Shown here one piece after another: positions 17,756-27,261 of a stretch of 48,858 nt of DNA. The DNA comes from Thraustochytrium sp. TN22 (lineage: Eukaryota; Sar; Bigyra; Thraustochytrida; Thraustochytriidae): the NCBI GenBank assembly GCA_013306675.1, contig JABLUY010000264.1:1-48858 (forward strand). Reading direction: 5' to 3'. The notes under the pieces are model-generated. The model ran no database searches and was not told the origin of the DNA. It saw nothing but the letters and a program-made list of their open reading frames with translations. How positions within the stretch are numbered: the first letter of the stretch is position 1; every line of letters starts with the position of its first letter. A program made the translations under genes and the position numbers.

Positions 17756-19852
17756 ATGCGGGGGTGGAGCGCAGCGGCGCTGGCAGCCGCGGTGCTGTCG
17801 GCCGCGACGCGCAGCGCGCATGGCGCCGTGGTGACGGTGCCGACCGGGTCGTCGTGGTCCCTGCTCGCGTGGGGGTGGGCAAATGGCGGCAAGGACGTGG
17901 AGGACGGCGTGGACGTGATCATTGTGGACCTGGACGACCATGCGAGCGAGATTGGAGGGTACAAGGAGAAGGGCATGACGGTGATCTGTTACGTGTCGGT
18001 GGGCACGCTGGAGCCGTGGCGGGACGACTGCGTGGAGAACAAGGACGCGTGGAGCGCCGTGGCGGTGGGCGACATGGCGCAGTGGGACGAGGAGTGGCTG
18101 GATATTACGCAGCCGGACGCGCTGATGGAGCTGATGACGCCACGCTTCGAGCGCGCCAAGGCGCAGGGCTGCGACGGCCTCGAGCCAGACAACACCGACT
18201 GCTATGACAATAAGGACTGCTGGACGCGTATCAGCTCGCTGAGCTCGAGCTCCGAGGCGCGCAGCGCGCAGTACACGTACAACCTGGCGCAGGTGAACAA
18301 GGCGCACGAGCTCGGTCTTGCCATCGCGCTCAAGAACTCGCTGAGTCTGATCAGCTCCATGGCCGACATGTACGATTTCGCCGTAAACGAGGAGTGCCAG
18401 GATTACAACGAGTGCAACATGCTCTCGCCATTTGCCGAGGCCGGCAAGGCCATTTTCAACGTGGAGTACTCAAAGTCCGCCTCTGCGTGCACCGTGGCGG
18501 CGGCCAACTCGATGAGCACCAAGACGTGCACCGGCAACGACGGCGTGTGCGTGTCGGGCTCGTGGGTCGACTGCACGACCGGGACGTCGACGAGGTCGCC
18601 GACGCGTCCGCCGTCGCCCACGGCGCCGTCTGTGGCCCCGACCCGCATGCCGACGGCGGCGCCTGTTGCGGGCCAGCCGACACCGACGGGTGAGCCAACG
18701 GTGGATGGGGCGCTGCCTGCGCTGCCGGCGTCGTGGGCGAATCAGGCGTTTGGGTACACGGACATGGCGGACCGCATCGACAACCGGACCGACGCGGAGG
18801 TGGCGGCGGCCCTGGCGGGCGGCGGCGACGGTGGCCTGTTCCTGCGTGGGACCGGGCGGCGGCGCGCGGCCGAGACCTCGTTGTCGAGCGCCGCTCCGGA
18901 CGCGACGGACGGCGCACAGATGGTGCTGGTGAGCCTGCACACCAAGGTGGGCGCGAATCAGGAGGCCGTGGAGGCCTTGTCTGCCGAGGGCCACCACGTA
19001 ATCTGCAGCTTCAGCGCAGGCGCCTTGGAGACGTGGCGGCCCGACTACGTGACGGCACCGGAACCTTGGGATGCCCTGACGCTCGGAGCTGACGCGCTGA
19101 CGCGGCGCGGCGACGCCTGGTTGAATATGACCAACAGCTCCCTGCATGCCTTGGTTGCGCCGCGCATCGAGCTGGCCGCCGCCATCGGCTGCCATGGTGT
19201 CCTGCCCATGGACGTGGATTGCTTGGAGATGAGCGCGTGCCGGGAAGGGCTTCAAATCAGCGACGTGCAGAGCCGCGCTGAGGCCGAGCCGTACCAGCTA
19301 GTCTTCAACCGTTGGATCGCGTCGTACGCGCTGGAACACGGCCTGCTTGTGGGCCTGCATGCCGCGCACACGATCGCTGCGGACCTCGTGGATGTCTTTG
19401 ACTTTGCAATGGCCGAGGCATGTGTGAGCCGCGGCAAGTGCGCCAACTACGATGTTTTCTTAGACGCTGGCAAGCCGGTCCTTTCGATGGAGTACTCTGT
19501 GGACGAGGAGACGTGCTCCTCGTATTACGAAGACTCGCTAATTTCCGTCAAGATGTGCGAGGGGTCGCAGAGCAAGCGGGTATGCGATGCGGAGAGCAGC
19601 TTCACGAACTGCTTCCGGTCCACAACGGTGACGCCGTGGCCCACGGCGTCTGGCGATGACGGTGACGATGACGGTGACGATGACGGTGACGATGACAGTG
19701 ATGCGGCCTCGACTGAGACGCTCATTGCCATTGTGGCGAGCGTCGCTGGTGTGACGGTGGCGTTGGCCTTGGCAGCCGTTGCTCTCGTGCGGCACCGTCG
19801 TGCGCGAGCATTGAAGCCACCTCCCGTGGCCGTGCTCTCTTATGTGCGATGA
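17756..19852 (+). CDS. Secreted, membrane-anchored protein with two GH114-type domains
   Basis: Predicted 698-residue paralogue of the three-domain GH114 protein upstream. It has a clean signal peptide (1 to about 23). A first GH114 domain (about 25-275) keeps both acidic motifs: EPDNTD (143-148) and NEEC (E212/E213). A Thr/Pro linker and a second domain (about 385-625) follow. The second domain reads LPMDVDC and AEACVSRGKC at the catalytic positions, so it is probably inactive; it matches domain 3, not domain 2, of the neighbour. An Asp/Gly stalk (about 633-648) encoded by four GATGACGGTGAC units leads to a transmembrane helix (about 655-678) and a short basic tail. The ATG at 17756 starts the signal peptide; the open frame upstream is repeat-derived. 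The expected location is the cell surface or a vesicle lumen, acting on a galactosamine-containing polymer if domain 1 is active. Confidence 0.85.
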   Translation: MRGWSAAALAAAVLSAATRSAHGAVVTVPTGSSWSLLAWGWANGGKDVEDGVDVIIVDLDDHASEIGGYKEKGMTVICYVSVGTLEPWRDDCVENKDAWSAVAVGDMAQWDEEWLDITQPDALMELMTPRFERAKAQGCDGLEPDNTDCYDNKDCWTRISSLSSSSEARSAQYTYNLAQVNKAHELGLAIALKNSLSLISSMADMYDFAVNEECQDYNECNMLSPFAEAGKAIFNVEYSKSASACTVAAANSMSTKTCTGNDGVCVSGSWVDCTTGTSTRSPTRPPSPTAPSVAPTRMPTAAPVAGQPTPTGEPTVDGALPALPASWANQAFGYTDMADRIDNRTDAEVAAALAGGGDGGLFLRGTGRRRAAETSLSSAAPDATDGAQMVLVSLHTKVGANQEAVEALSAEGHHVICSFSAGALETWRPDYVTAPEPWDALTLGADALTRRGDAWLNMTNSSLHALVAPRIELAAAIGCHGVLPMDVDCLEMSACREGLQISDVQSRAEAEPYQLVFNRWIASYALEHGLLVGLHAAHTIAADLVDVFDFAMAEACVSRGKCANYDVFLDAGKPVLSMEYSVDEETCSSYYEDSLISVKMCEGSQSKRVCDAESSFTNCFRSTTVTPWPTASGDDGDDDGDDDGDDDSDAASTETLIAIVASVAGVTVALALAAVALVRHRRARALKPPPVAVLSYVR
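19649..19698 (+). repeat. 12 bp coding repeat (Gly-Asp stalk), about 4 copies
   Basis: Tandem GATGACGGTGAC units encode DDGD repeats just before the transmembrane segment of the second GH114 protein. Confidence 0.85.
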
Positions 19853-20187
19853 TTGATTACGTTATAAAAGTAGCTGACTGTGAGCGTTGTTTTGTTTTGT
19901 TTTTTCCCGCACACGTGGTGAGCGCTTTGTTTGTTTTCCACACCGATTCATGGCGAAGGCTTGTGTCTGGCCAACGATGCTGAGCCTGAGCGTCGCACTA
20001 GTGTGACGGTAGCTCTCTAGCTAGCCCGAGCTGGAGCGCTGGCCTTGGCAGCCATTGCTCTCGTCATGCGCAACGCTTGAAGCGTGCCCATTTTTGGTCG
20101 TGCGACGATGTTCCTGCTGTTTCCCATTCTCGAGCACGTATTTCCTTGTGGCGAACGTAAAAAGATTGTTTTGTTTCCCAAGTTAAC
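19853..20187. other. Spacer between convergent genes
   Basis: Spacer of 335 bp between the second GH114 gene (plus) and the acyl-CoA synthetase gene (minus). It is AT-richer than the genes (TTATAAAA at about 19862, T-rich GTTTTGTTTTG near 19890) and contains CTAGCTAGC at 20017-20025. These are likely two 3' ends. Confidence 0.5.
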
Positions 20188-22086
20188 TTAGAGGCGGGCA
20201 CGCTGGCCGACGATGCGTTGGTAGTCCTCATGCGTGAGCGGGACGTACTTTTGAAGCTCGTCGTGGAGCCAGAGCATGGGGTCCGGGATCTTGTGGATGT
20301 CCATGCCCTCGGTGCGGAGCTGAACCTTTTGATGCTTGAGCGTGGCGGTGACGGCGAGCTGCGGCTGCACGCGAAGGAAGAGCGGGATGGCGTACTTGGG
20401 GAGGTTCTTCTTGGCATGGGTGAGGAATGCGTCGAGGTCGACGTTGGAGATGTCGCCGGCGCGCGGCGTGATGGCGGCGCAGGGGAAGCGGCCGTCCTCG
20501 TTGTTGGGGATGAGGACGCCGTAGACGTTGAGGTCCTCGATGCCGGGGAAGGTGGAGAGGACCTCGGCGACCTCGCCGGTGGACACGTTCTCACCCTTGC
20601 AGCGAAAGGTGTCGCCGATGCGGTCGCGGAAGTGGATGCGGCCGTTGCGGTCGCGCGAGAGCAGATCACCGGTGCGAAAGTACTTGTCGCCCTTGACGAA
20701 GGCGTCGGTGATAATCTTCTTGGCGGTGGCCTTGGGGTCGTTGTAGCCGGCGAAGCGCGAAGAAGGCTCGTCGTCCTTGATGGGAAAGAGCAGCTCGCCG
20801 GGCTCGTCGGTGTCGCACTCGATGCAGAAGCCGTCCTTGCCGCGGACGGGCGTCTCCTCGACGACGTCGAAGCGGGCGAACTTGATGCCGGTGACGTTCT
20901 TGAGGAGGGTGCCGACGCGGCCGACGCAGCCCTGGTCAGCAGTGGTGACGCAGTGGTTGACGAGCGCGCCGTTGCCCTCGGTGGAGCCGTAGAACTCGCC
21001 AATCTCCGGGATGTGGAAGCGGGACTGGAACTCGGCCCAGATCTCCGGGCGCAGGCCGTTGCCGATGGCGAGGCGCACGCAGTGCTGGGTCTCGCTGGTG
21101 CGCGGCGGCGCCTGGAGCAGGTAGCGGCAGAGCTCACCGATGTACTGCACGACGGTGCAGCGGTAGCGCTTGCAGTCGTCCCAAAAGTCGGAGACGCTGA
21201 ACTTGCGCTTGACGACGACGGTGGCGCCGGTGTACAGCATGATGCCGATGCCGAGGCCGCCGCCGGCGCTGTGGAAGAGCGGGAGCGCGGTGTAGACGAC
21301 ATCGTCGGTGCGGCAAAGGAAGGCGTTGGTCATGAGCGCGCCGAAGGCGAACATCTTTTGGTGAAGGATGACGGCGGCCTTGGGCAGGCCGGTGGTCCCC
21401 GAGGTGTAGATGAAGCCGAAGACGTCCTGCATGCCGATGCCCTGGCGCAGCTTGGGCGAGACGGCGGTGGCGGGCGCGGCGGCGGCGGCGTCGTTGGCGC
21501 TGGGGCACCAGGCGGGCGGCGGCGCCTCGCCGGCCTTGGCGTCGGCGCGCAGCAGGACGCCGAGGTCCTCGAGGTCGGCGCGGATGTCGTCGACGGGTTC
21601 AGCGAGCTCGGCGCCGAAGAGCAGCATCTTGCAGCCGGAGATCTTGATGCTGTGCACGAGCGGCTTCTGCTTGATGGAGGTGTTGATGAGCGCCGCCTTG
21701 ACACCGATCTTGGTCATGCCGAGCCAGGAGATGACGAACTCGGGGCGGTTTTCCATGAAGAGCGCCACGGTATCGCCGCGGCGCAGGCCCTCGCTGAGCA
21801 GCCAGTTGGCCACCCGGTTGGAGCGGTCCTCCACGTCCTGGTACGTGACGGTCTCGTCCAGGTACAGCATGCACGGCTTGCTCGGGTTCTTGCGCAGGAC
21901 GCGGTACCAGATGTCCGTCACGTTGGCGCCTTCCTTGTTGAGCGCGTTGATCTCGCGCTTGAGCTTGAGCAGCCGCCGCGCCATCTCCAGATCGTGCCGG
22001 ATGGCGTGCTTATCGTCGAGGTACTTGAGCCCGAGCATGGCGGCGCCCGCGGCGGCGCCCGCCTTGAGCAGTCGCTGCGAGTCCAT
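20188..22086 (-). CDS. Fatty acid transport protein / very-long-chain acyl-CoA synthetase
   Basis: Predicted 632-residue FATP/SLC27-type enzyme of the ANL superfamily. It activates long or very long fatty acids with ATP and CoA, coupling uptake to acyl-CoA formation. The N-terminus has a hydrophobic, Ala-rich segment (about 7-20). The AMP-binding P-loop is YTSGTTGLPK (227-236). Further motifs include GEFYGSTEGN, YFRTGDLLSRD and FRDRIGDTFRCKGENVST, in the order and wording typical of FATP/VLCS rather than bacterial FadD. The protein ends in ARL, which fits the PTS1 peroxisomal import consensus. The ATG at 22084-22086 was chosen because it opens the family's N-terminus; the frame continues upstream as Arg-rich sequence with no similarity. 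It is convergent with the second GH114 gene. Confidence 0.92.
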   Translation of the reverse strand: MDSQRLLKAGAAAGAAMLGLKYLDDKHAIRHDLEMARRLLKLKREINALNKEGANVTDIWYRVLRKNPSKPCMLYLDETVTYQDVEDRSNRVANWLLSEGLRRGDTVALFMENRPEFVISWLGMTKIGVKAALINTSIKQKPLVHSIKISGCKMLLFGAELAEPVDDIRADLEDLGVLLRADAKAGEAPPPAWCPSANDAAAAAPATAVSPKLRQGIGMQDVFGFIYTSGTTGLPKAAVILHQKMFAFGALMTNAFLCRTDDVVYTALPLFHSAGGGLGIGIMLYTGATVVVKRKFSVSDFWDDCKRYRCTVVQYIGELCRYLLQAPPRTSETQHCVRLAIGNGLRPEIWAEFQSRFHIPEIGEFYGSTEGNGALVNHCVTTADQGCVGRVGTLLKNVTGIKFARFDVVEETPVRGKDGFCIECDTDEPGELLFPIKDDEPSSRFAGYNDPKATAKKIITDAFVKGDKYFRTGDLLSRDRNGRIHFRDRIGDTFRCKGENVSTGEVAEVLSTFPGIEDLNVYGVLIPNNEDGRFPCAAITPRAGDISNVDLDAFLTHAKKNLPKYAIPLFLRVQPQLAVTATLKHQKVQLRTEGMDIHKIPDPMLWLHDELQKYVPLTHEDYQRIVGQRARL

Positions 22087-22402
22087 CCTGGCGGCGAAGA
22101 GATGAGTAGTAGAGCAGAGCGAGCAGCGCAGGCGGGAGAGCGCGCGCGCGCGCGTGTGGGGACCGAGAGGCGCTAGCGAGCTCGCTTTGCGTGTCTGCCC
22201 TGCGCCCCGAGTCGCGGCTTGGCGCGGGCGCTCGCGACACGACTGACTGCGCGAATCGTCGTCGGGGCGAAGTGGGTCGCAAACAGTCGGCAACTTGAAG
22301 GGGGGTGCTCAGTGCGTCAGAGTCACTCTCTTTCACAAGTTCATTAGCCTAGCGGCCACAGGGTACGGCCGTGGCTCTTGCTAGTAGCGAGCGGGGGGGG
22401 CA

Positions 22403-22418
22403 CTAGCTAGCTAGCTAG
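22403..22418. repeat. Self-complementary (CTAG)4 run
   Basis: A perfect 16 bp repeat of CTAG in a GC-rich genome. It is the longest of several CTAGCTAG copies, all of them in spacers. Confidence 0.9.
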
Positions 22419-22518
22419 GCTCAACTTGTATGTACAGTACAGTACGTCGGCGGACAATCCCTAATTCCTGACACTGTGAGAGCGCGTTTTAGGCCTTAGG
22501 CCTAGCACTGCAAAAAAG

Positions 22519-22558
22519 GGCAGGCAGGCAGACAGGCAGGCAGGCAGGCAGGCAGACA
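22519..22558. repeat. Tetranucleotide (GGCA)n tract
   Basis: About ten GGCA/GACA units, just downstream of the uL15m stop codon (on its strand), in the probable 3' UTR. Confidence 0.85.
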
Positions 22559-22590
22559 AGCGGTTGTGCATTGGGTTTGTTTGTTTTGTT

Positions 22591-23562
22591 TTATTTGATG
22601 AGCGGGTTGGCAAAGGGACTCTCCAGACGAGGAGGAAGAGGGACATGCGCAATGCGGCGAGCACGGTCGCGGTGGTCCACGTAGGCCTCGTACTCATCCA
22701 CCGAAGCAAAGGGGTACGGGATGTGGAGCAGATTGAGGCCGAGCTCGCGCAGCTTGAACTGCATCTCCGGGCAGAGGTAGCCACGGTTCTTGTAGTCCTG
22801 GTAATACTCCATCTCCTTGACGTTGGGCGGGCGCGCGCGACGCGGGACGAGGTTGGGGTGGAACTGGTACGGCTTGAGCAAGACCTTGAGGTTGAGGCGG
22901 TTGTACCAGGAGGTGACGACGACGCCGCCCGCCGCCTCGATGCCGCTGATGGCGGACTGCGAAGCGCGCGTGACCTCTATGACGAGCGGCTGGCGCAGCT
23001 TGTCGGCGCCCTCGCCCAGCAGCTTGACGCCGTCGCGCACCTTGCCGCAGATGTTGGAATCGTGCAGCTGCTTCATGGTGATGACGCGCGAGGCGTCCAG
23101 GCGGCCCTCGTCAATGTACTCCTGCAGCTTGCCCAGGTTCACGCTCTGGATGTCCTTCTTCTTGCGCAGGTTGGTGAAGCCCCACTTGGGCAGGCGCCGG
23201 TGCAGCGGCGTCTGGCCGCCCTCGAAGCCGTCCTTGAGGCCCTTATTGCCGGAGCGCGCCTTCTGCCCCTTGATGCCCTTGCCCGAGGTCTTGCCCAGGC
23301 CCGAGCCGGCGCCGCGGCCCACGCGCTTCGCCTTCTGCCTCGCGCCGGGGTTGTCGCGCAGGTTGTTGAGCGCCAGCACGCCCATGCCGCGCGCCGCCAC
23401 GGCGGCCCAGACCGCTCCGCTCGCCAGCGGCGCCGCCGCGCCCGCCGCCGCGGCCGGCGCCGGCGCCGCCACCGCCGCCGGCCGCCCCATCACCGCCACC
23501 GCCGCCAGGGGCCGCCGCGCCCCCGCGGCCGCCGCCGCGCGCCTCGCCGCCGCCGCCAGCAT
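22591..23562 (-). CDS. MRPL15: Mitochondrial large ribosomal subunit protein uL15m
   Basis: Predicted 323-residue mitochondrial ribosomal protein L15. Residues 1 to about 60 form an Ala/Arg-rich presequence with no acidic residues. The L15 signature follows: LNNLRDNPGARQKAKRVGRG and GSGLGKTSGKGIKGQKAR, then GFEGGQTPLHRRLPKWGF. The family's middle part (VNLGKLQEYIDEGRLDASRVITMKQL) and GADKLRQPLVIEVTRAS are also clear. A C-terminal extension (about residues 225-323, EMEYYQDYKNRGYLCPEMQFK) is characteristic of mitochondrial, not bacterial, L15. The ATG at 23560-23562 was chosen as the nearest start giving a presequence; two internal Met codons could also serve. The open frame upstream of it is low complexity. 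Confidence 0.9.
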   Translation of the reverse strand: MLAAAARRAAAAAGARRPLAAVAVMGRPAAVAAPAPAAAAGAAAPLASGAVWAAVAARGMGVLALNNLRDNPGARQKAKRVGRGAGSGLGKTSGKGIKGQKARSGNKGLKDGFEGGQTPLHRRLPKWGFTNLRKKKDIQSVNLGKLQEYIDEGRLDASRVITMKQLHDSNICGKVRDGVKLLGEGADKLRQPLVIEVTRASQSAISGIEAAGGVVVTSWYNRLNLKVLLKPYQFHPNLVPRRARPPNVKEMEYYQDYKNRGYLCPEMQFKLRELGLNLLHIPYPFASVDEYEAYVDHRDRARRIAHVPLPPRLESPFANPLIK

Positions 23563-24434
23563 CTCGCCGCGCCTGCCGCCGCGCGCGCGCTCTGCCGCCG
23601 CCGCCGCCGCCGCCGCCGCGGGCGCAACCAGGCCAGCGCCGTGCCAGGGCGCAAGCTGCAGCTCGCCAGCCGCTCGTTCCCGGGCCTTTGGGGCGCTTCT
23701 CGCAGCGATGGGCCGCTTCGTGCTGGCGCCAGCGCTGGCGCCAGCGCCAGCGGCAGCGGCAGCGGCAGCGGCAGCGGCGGCAACGCAGGAGCTAGCGAGC
23801 GGGCTGGGCTTCGGCCGCGCGCGGGACGCGAAGCTTGAGAATGGGCGTGAACTTGAAGGTGCGTGTGAGCGATCTACTACTACATGCAGTGGCGCAGCTG
23901 ACCAAGGGCACGGGTTTAGGACCAAACGTGGTGCAGTGGGCGGGACGCTGCTATGCGGAGGCTCGAACAAGAGAGGGCATGAATGAGAAACAACATGCTC
24001 GGCGTCGACGCAACGCTGTGAGTCTCTGTCCGAGGCAAGATAGCTAGCTCCAACAAGGCGAGGCTGCGGGCCGGTAAGAAGAAATCACGACATGAATGCG
24101 AAAGCTTTGGAGGATCCACTGAGAACCACGCAAGGGCTCATTTATCTTTTTCTGAAACAACAACATGTAAGGCAAAGAGCAAGGTGCAAAAGCGCTGAGC
24201 AAGAAGGACGTCCGCGAATGTAAGAGAGTAGCGCCAAACTCCAAAAAAAGGAGTGACGATGGCATCAAAGTAATTTAGCGCACATAAGACTGGCGGCTTG
24301 AGCGCCATCAAGAGATGCCGCAGGTGCTCAAGTCAGCAGACGAGCATGCGATCAAGCATAAAGCAATAGCAAGACGCAGGGAGCGGCAACGCTGATCTTG
24401 AAGGCAACGAGTGAGCACGAACGTGACTAATGTG

Positions 24435-24469
24435 CTGACGCCTGCCGTTATGACCAGCGCAGGCGTCAG
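24435..24469. repeat. 11 bp perfect inverted repeat (hairpin)
   Basis: CTGACGCCTGC (24435-24445) pairs with GCAGGCGTCAG (24459-24469) across a 13-base loop. It lies in the low-GC part of the large spacer. A transcript would fold into a stable stem; the role is unknown. Confidence 0.7.
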
Positions 24470-24549
24470 GAGTCAGGACCACGACGAGATCATCAAGATG
24501 ATGCTGCAAGTGCTCAAGAGGGATCACTACACCGTCAAGGGCCAAGCCA

Positions 24550-24587
24550 AACCCGGCAGGCCCGCCATAACCCGGCAGGCCCGCCAT
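24550..24587. repeat. 19 bp direct duplication
   Basis: Two identical adjacent copies of AACCCGGCAGGCCCGCCAT (24550-24568 and 24569-24587). Confidence 0.9.
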
Positions 24588-26919
24588 GACCGTGACCTAC
24601 CCGGCCTGTCGCCAGGCCCGGCCGGGAGACTTCCTCCCTTTCTGCCGTCGGTGCCATCAGTGTCGTGCGCTTGGTTGGCGGTGGGGCTGGACTTTTGTGA
24701 TGTGATGAGAGAGGACCTGGAGACCGGACCTTGGTTTCGGCGGGTGTGCAGGCTGCGGCAGAGCTGCAGCGCCCTTGCGAGCCAAGCTCTTCTTGCAGTG
24801 CAGCTTCACAAAAAGCGCAGGCAAGGCTGTACGGACGCGAGAAAGTATGTGCACTGCAAGGCTCGCGAGCTGCCGGCGTGTCGTCGTGCAACCTCGCGGT
24901 TGCAGCAGCATCTTGCTCATGTCAGCCGTGCTGCTCGCTCCGCTGCACAGTACCGTCAGCCAGCCTGAGCAGCCCCGCGCAGCACCACGTGGCGCCGCGC
25001 CGCACCGCGCCGCACCGCACCGCACCGCCGCGCTGATGGCGCCGGGGTGTGCGCGCCCCCCGGCATTGCACAGGGCCTGCGGCGCGTGCCGCGGGGGACG
25101 GCGGCGCCGCGTCCCGGGTGCACCTTGTGACACGCCTTGTGTCGCGCAGCGGTGGCGAAGACCGTACGACGTACGAGCGCAAGCGGGTGGAAGAAATGAG
25201 GGAGAGAGCGAAAAGGAATCAACTCGCTTCAAGCCTTCGCCCGCCTCGGCTCGCGTCGCTCCGAGCCGGGCCCGCGCCGCCTCCGAGTCGCGGCGGCGGC
25301 GCGCGACGCGGCTCGGCTCGGCCGGAGCGAAGCCTTGCGCAGCGCAGCGCAGCGCGGCGAAGCGCTGCCTGCTGTCCGTGTGCTCGCTGGGAGCGGCTGG
25401 ATGCGAGGTGAGGCGAGGCGAGGCGCTGCGCCGCGCGCTCGATCGCGAGCGACGCGCACGCGAGCGCTTCACGGGCGAGCGAGTCCCACGCTCCGAAGTT
25501 GAAGTACAGCTCGCGCGGCAAGGCTTGCGCCACGCCACGCGGCGCCCGCCTGGCCAGTGCCAGTGCACGCGAAGTTGCCTGCCTCGCCTCGCCTCGCCTC
25601 GCCTCGGCCGAGCGTGGGAAAGGAAGCAGCCGTGGCCGCGCCGCCGCGCCGCGCCGCGGCCAGAGTCGTGCGCGCGCGTGGACGCTGGCGGAACTGGACA
25701 GCCAGGCTGAGCCGGCCGGCGGGCTGCGGCAGCCCGGCAGGTAGGCTAGCGGGCTGCGGCAGCCCGGCAGGTAGGCTAGGCGGGCGGGCGGGCGGCGGGC
25801 AGCCAGCCAGCCCCTCGCGAGGGCTCGCGCGGCTGCCAGGCCGGGCTCGAGCGCGCGGGCGACGCCACGAAGGACGCTTTGGCTTGGCTTGGCTTGGCCT
25901 GGCCTGCCTGGCTTGCGCTTGGCCTGCGCGTGGACTTGCTTGCATTGGCGATGGCTTGCTCCGCCTTGCTCCGCCTTGCTGCACTTGGTGCTCTCCACGC
26001 GCCCGGAGGCGAGGCCGGCGAGGGCCAGGGGGCGCACACCCGGCCCCTCTGCCCCCGGCGGCGCGCAGTGCGGCGCAGGGGAGTCAAGAGCTCGCGAACG
26101 GCGCGCGGCAGGGCGCAGAGGCGGCGGGGGCGGGGCAGGCTGGGCCGGGCGGCACGCGCGGCCCCCCGCGGCCTCTGGCGCCGCGGGAGGGGGCGACGCG
26201 CGCGCGTGCCCCAGAGGGGGCGGGGGCGGGCGGCGCGCTGCACACGCGGAAAGGGCCCCGCAGCGGCCCGCGCGCGCGGCCTTGGCGGCCCTCTCTCTGC
26301 CCCTCCCTCCCTCCCTCTGGCGCTCGTCTCGTCTTGCCCGCCTTGTCTGCCTTGTCTTGAGGCGGGTGCCCCCCTGGCGCGCGCGGGAGGGGGGCACACA
26401 AGGCTTGCACAACTGGGCGCGGGCGCCCCCCGCGCCTCTGGCCGGCGCCCCCCGCCACAGCGCCAGAGGCGGCGGGGAGGTGCGGGGCCGTGCGGGCCTG
26501 CGAGGCCGGCGTGCGGGCGGGCGGCGTCCATCCGCAGCGCGGCGGTGCGGGGCCGTGGAGCCGGCGGCGCGACGCGGTCCGCAGCGGCCCGCAGCGGCGC
26601 GCGCGGCCCGCAGCGCGCCCGCGGCCTCTGGCGCGCTCGCCATGTTGGCGCGCCGGCGCCGGCGCAGAGGCGGCGGGCGGCGCGCGCGGCGAGCGGGGGG
26701 AAAGCGCGCCCGCAGCGCCCGCAGCGCGCGCGCCCGGGGGGCGGCCCTCTGGGGCGGCGCGCGCGGGCAGCGCGGCAGCAGATCGAGAGCGAGCGCGAGC
26801 GCGGAGCACGCGCGGGCGCGGCGAGCGGCGAGCGGCGGCGGCGGGCGTCTGCGCTGCGGAGCGGAGCGGAGCGGCGGCCGGCGGCTGCAGAGCGGTAGCG
26901 GCGGCGAGCGCGCGCGCAC

Positions 26920-26950
<31 letters not shown>

Positions 26951-27261
26951 CCTCGGCTGTTTGTCTGTGTGTCTGTCTCTCTGCGCGAGCCCGCGCAGAT
27001 CCATTTCGATTAGCTCCCTCCCTCGCGCTCCCCTCCTCCGGGCGGTCAGTCGGCCGCGCGGCGCGGGCGCGGCGAGGCGAGCGTAGCGGCGGCGGCGGCG
27101 GCGGCGCGAGCGGGCAGCGCGCGGGCGGCGAGCTCGCGGGCGGCGAAGCAGGCGAGGCGAGGCGACCCCGAGGTCCGCCTCTTTCCCTCCCTTCTTCTCC
27201 TCTTTTCCACCCCCCCCTTTGTGTGCACGTAGACGCGGCGGGCGACCAGCAGCAGGCCACC

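Larger units (their letters stand above)
22087..22590. other. Spacer with CTAGCTAG run and CAGG tract
   Basis: Spacer of 504 bp between two minus-strand genes: promoter of the acyl-CoA synthetase and 3' end of uL15m. It contains (CG)n near 22140, a run of eight G at 22393-22400, a 16 bp CTAG repeat (22403-22418), GTACAGTACAGTACG at 22433-22447 and a CAGG/CAGA tract at 22519-22558. No gene. Confidence 0.5.
23563..27261. other. Large spacer of 3.7 kb without a supportable gene
   Basis: Divergent spacer between uL15m (minus) and G-beta (plus). About 24000-24600 is distinctly lower in GC and contains TAGCTAGCT (24041), an 11 bp inverted repeat (24435-24469) and a 19 bp duplication (24550-24587). 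About 25000-27200 is extremely GC-rich, with repeats of CCTCG (25580-25606), GCTTGG/CTTGGC (25878-25905) and GCGG. Overlapping Arg/Ala/Pro-rich open frames on all strands are a composition effect. The pyrimidine-rich stretch ending GCACGTAG near 27233 could be the acceptor of a 5' UTR intron of G-beta, but I see no way to fix a donor. Confidence 0.4.

Noticed and set aside
20218-22176. 652-codon plus-strand frame
   Set aside because: Exactly antisense to the acyl-CoA synthetase, mirroring its codon pattern.
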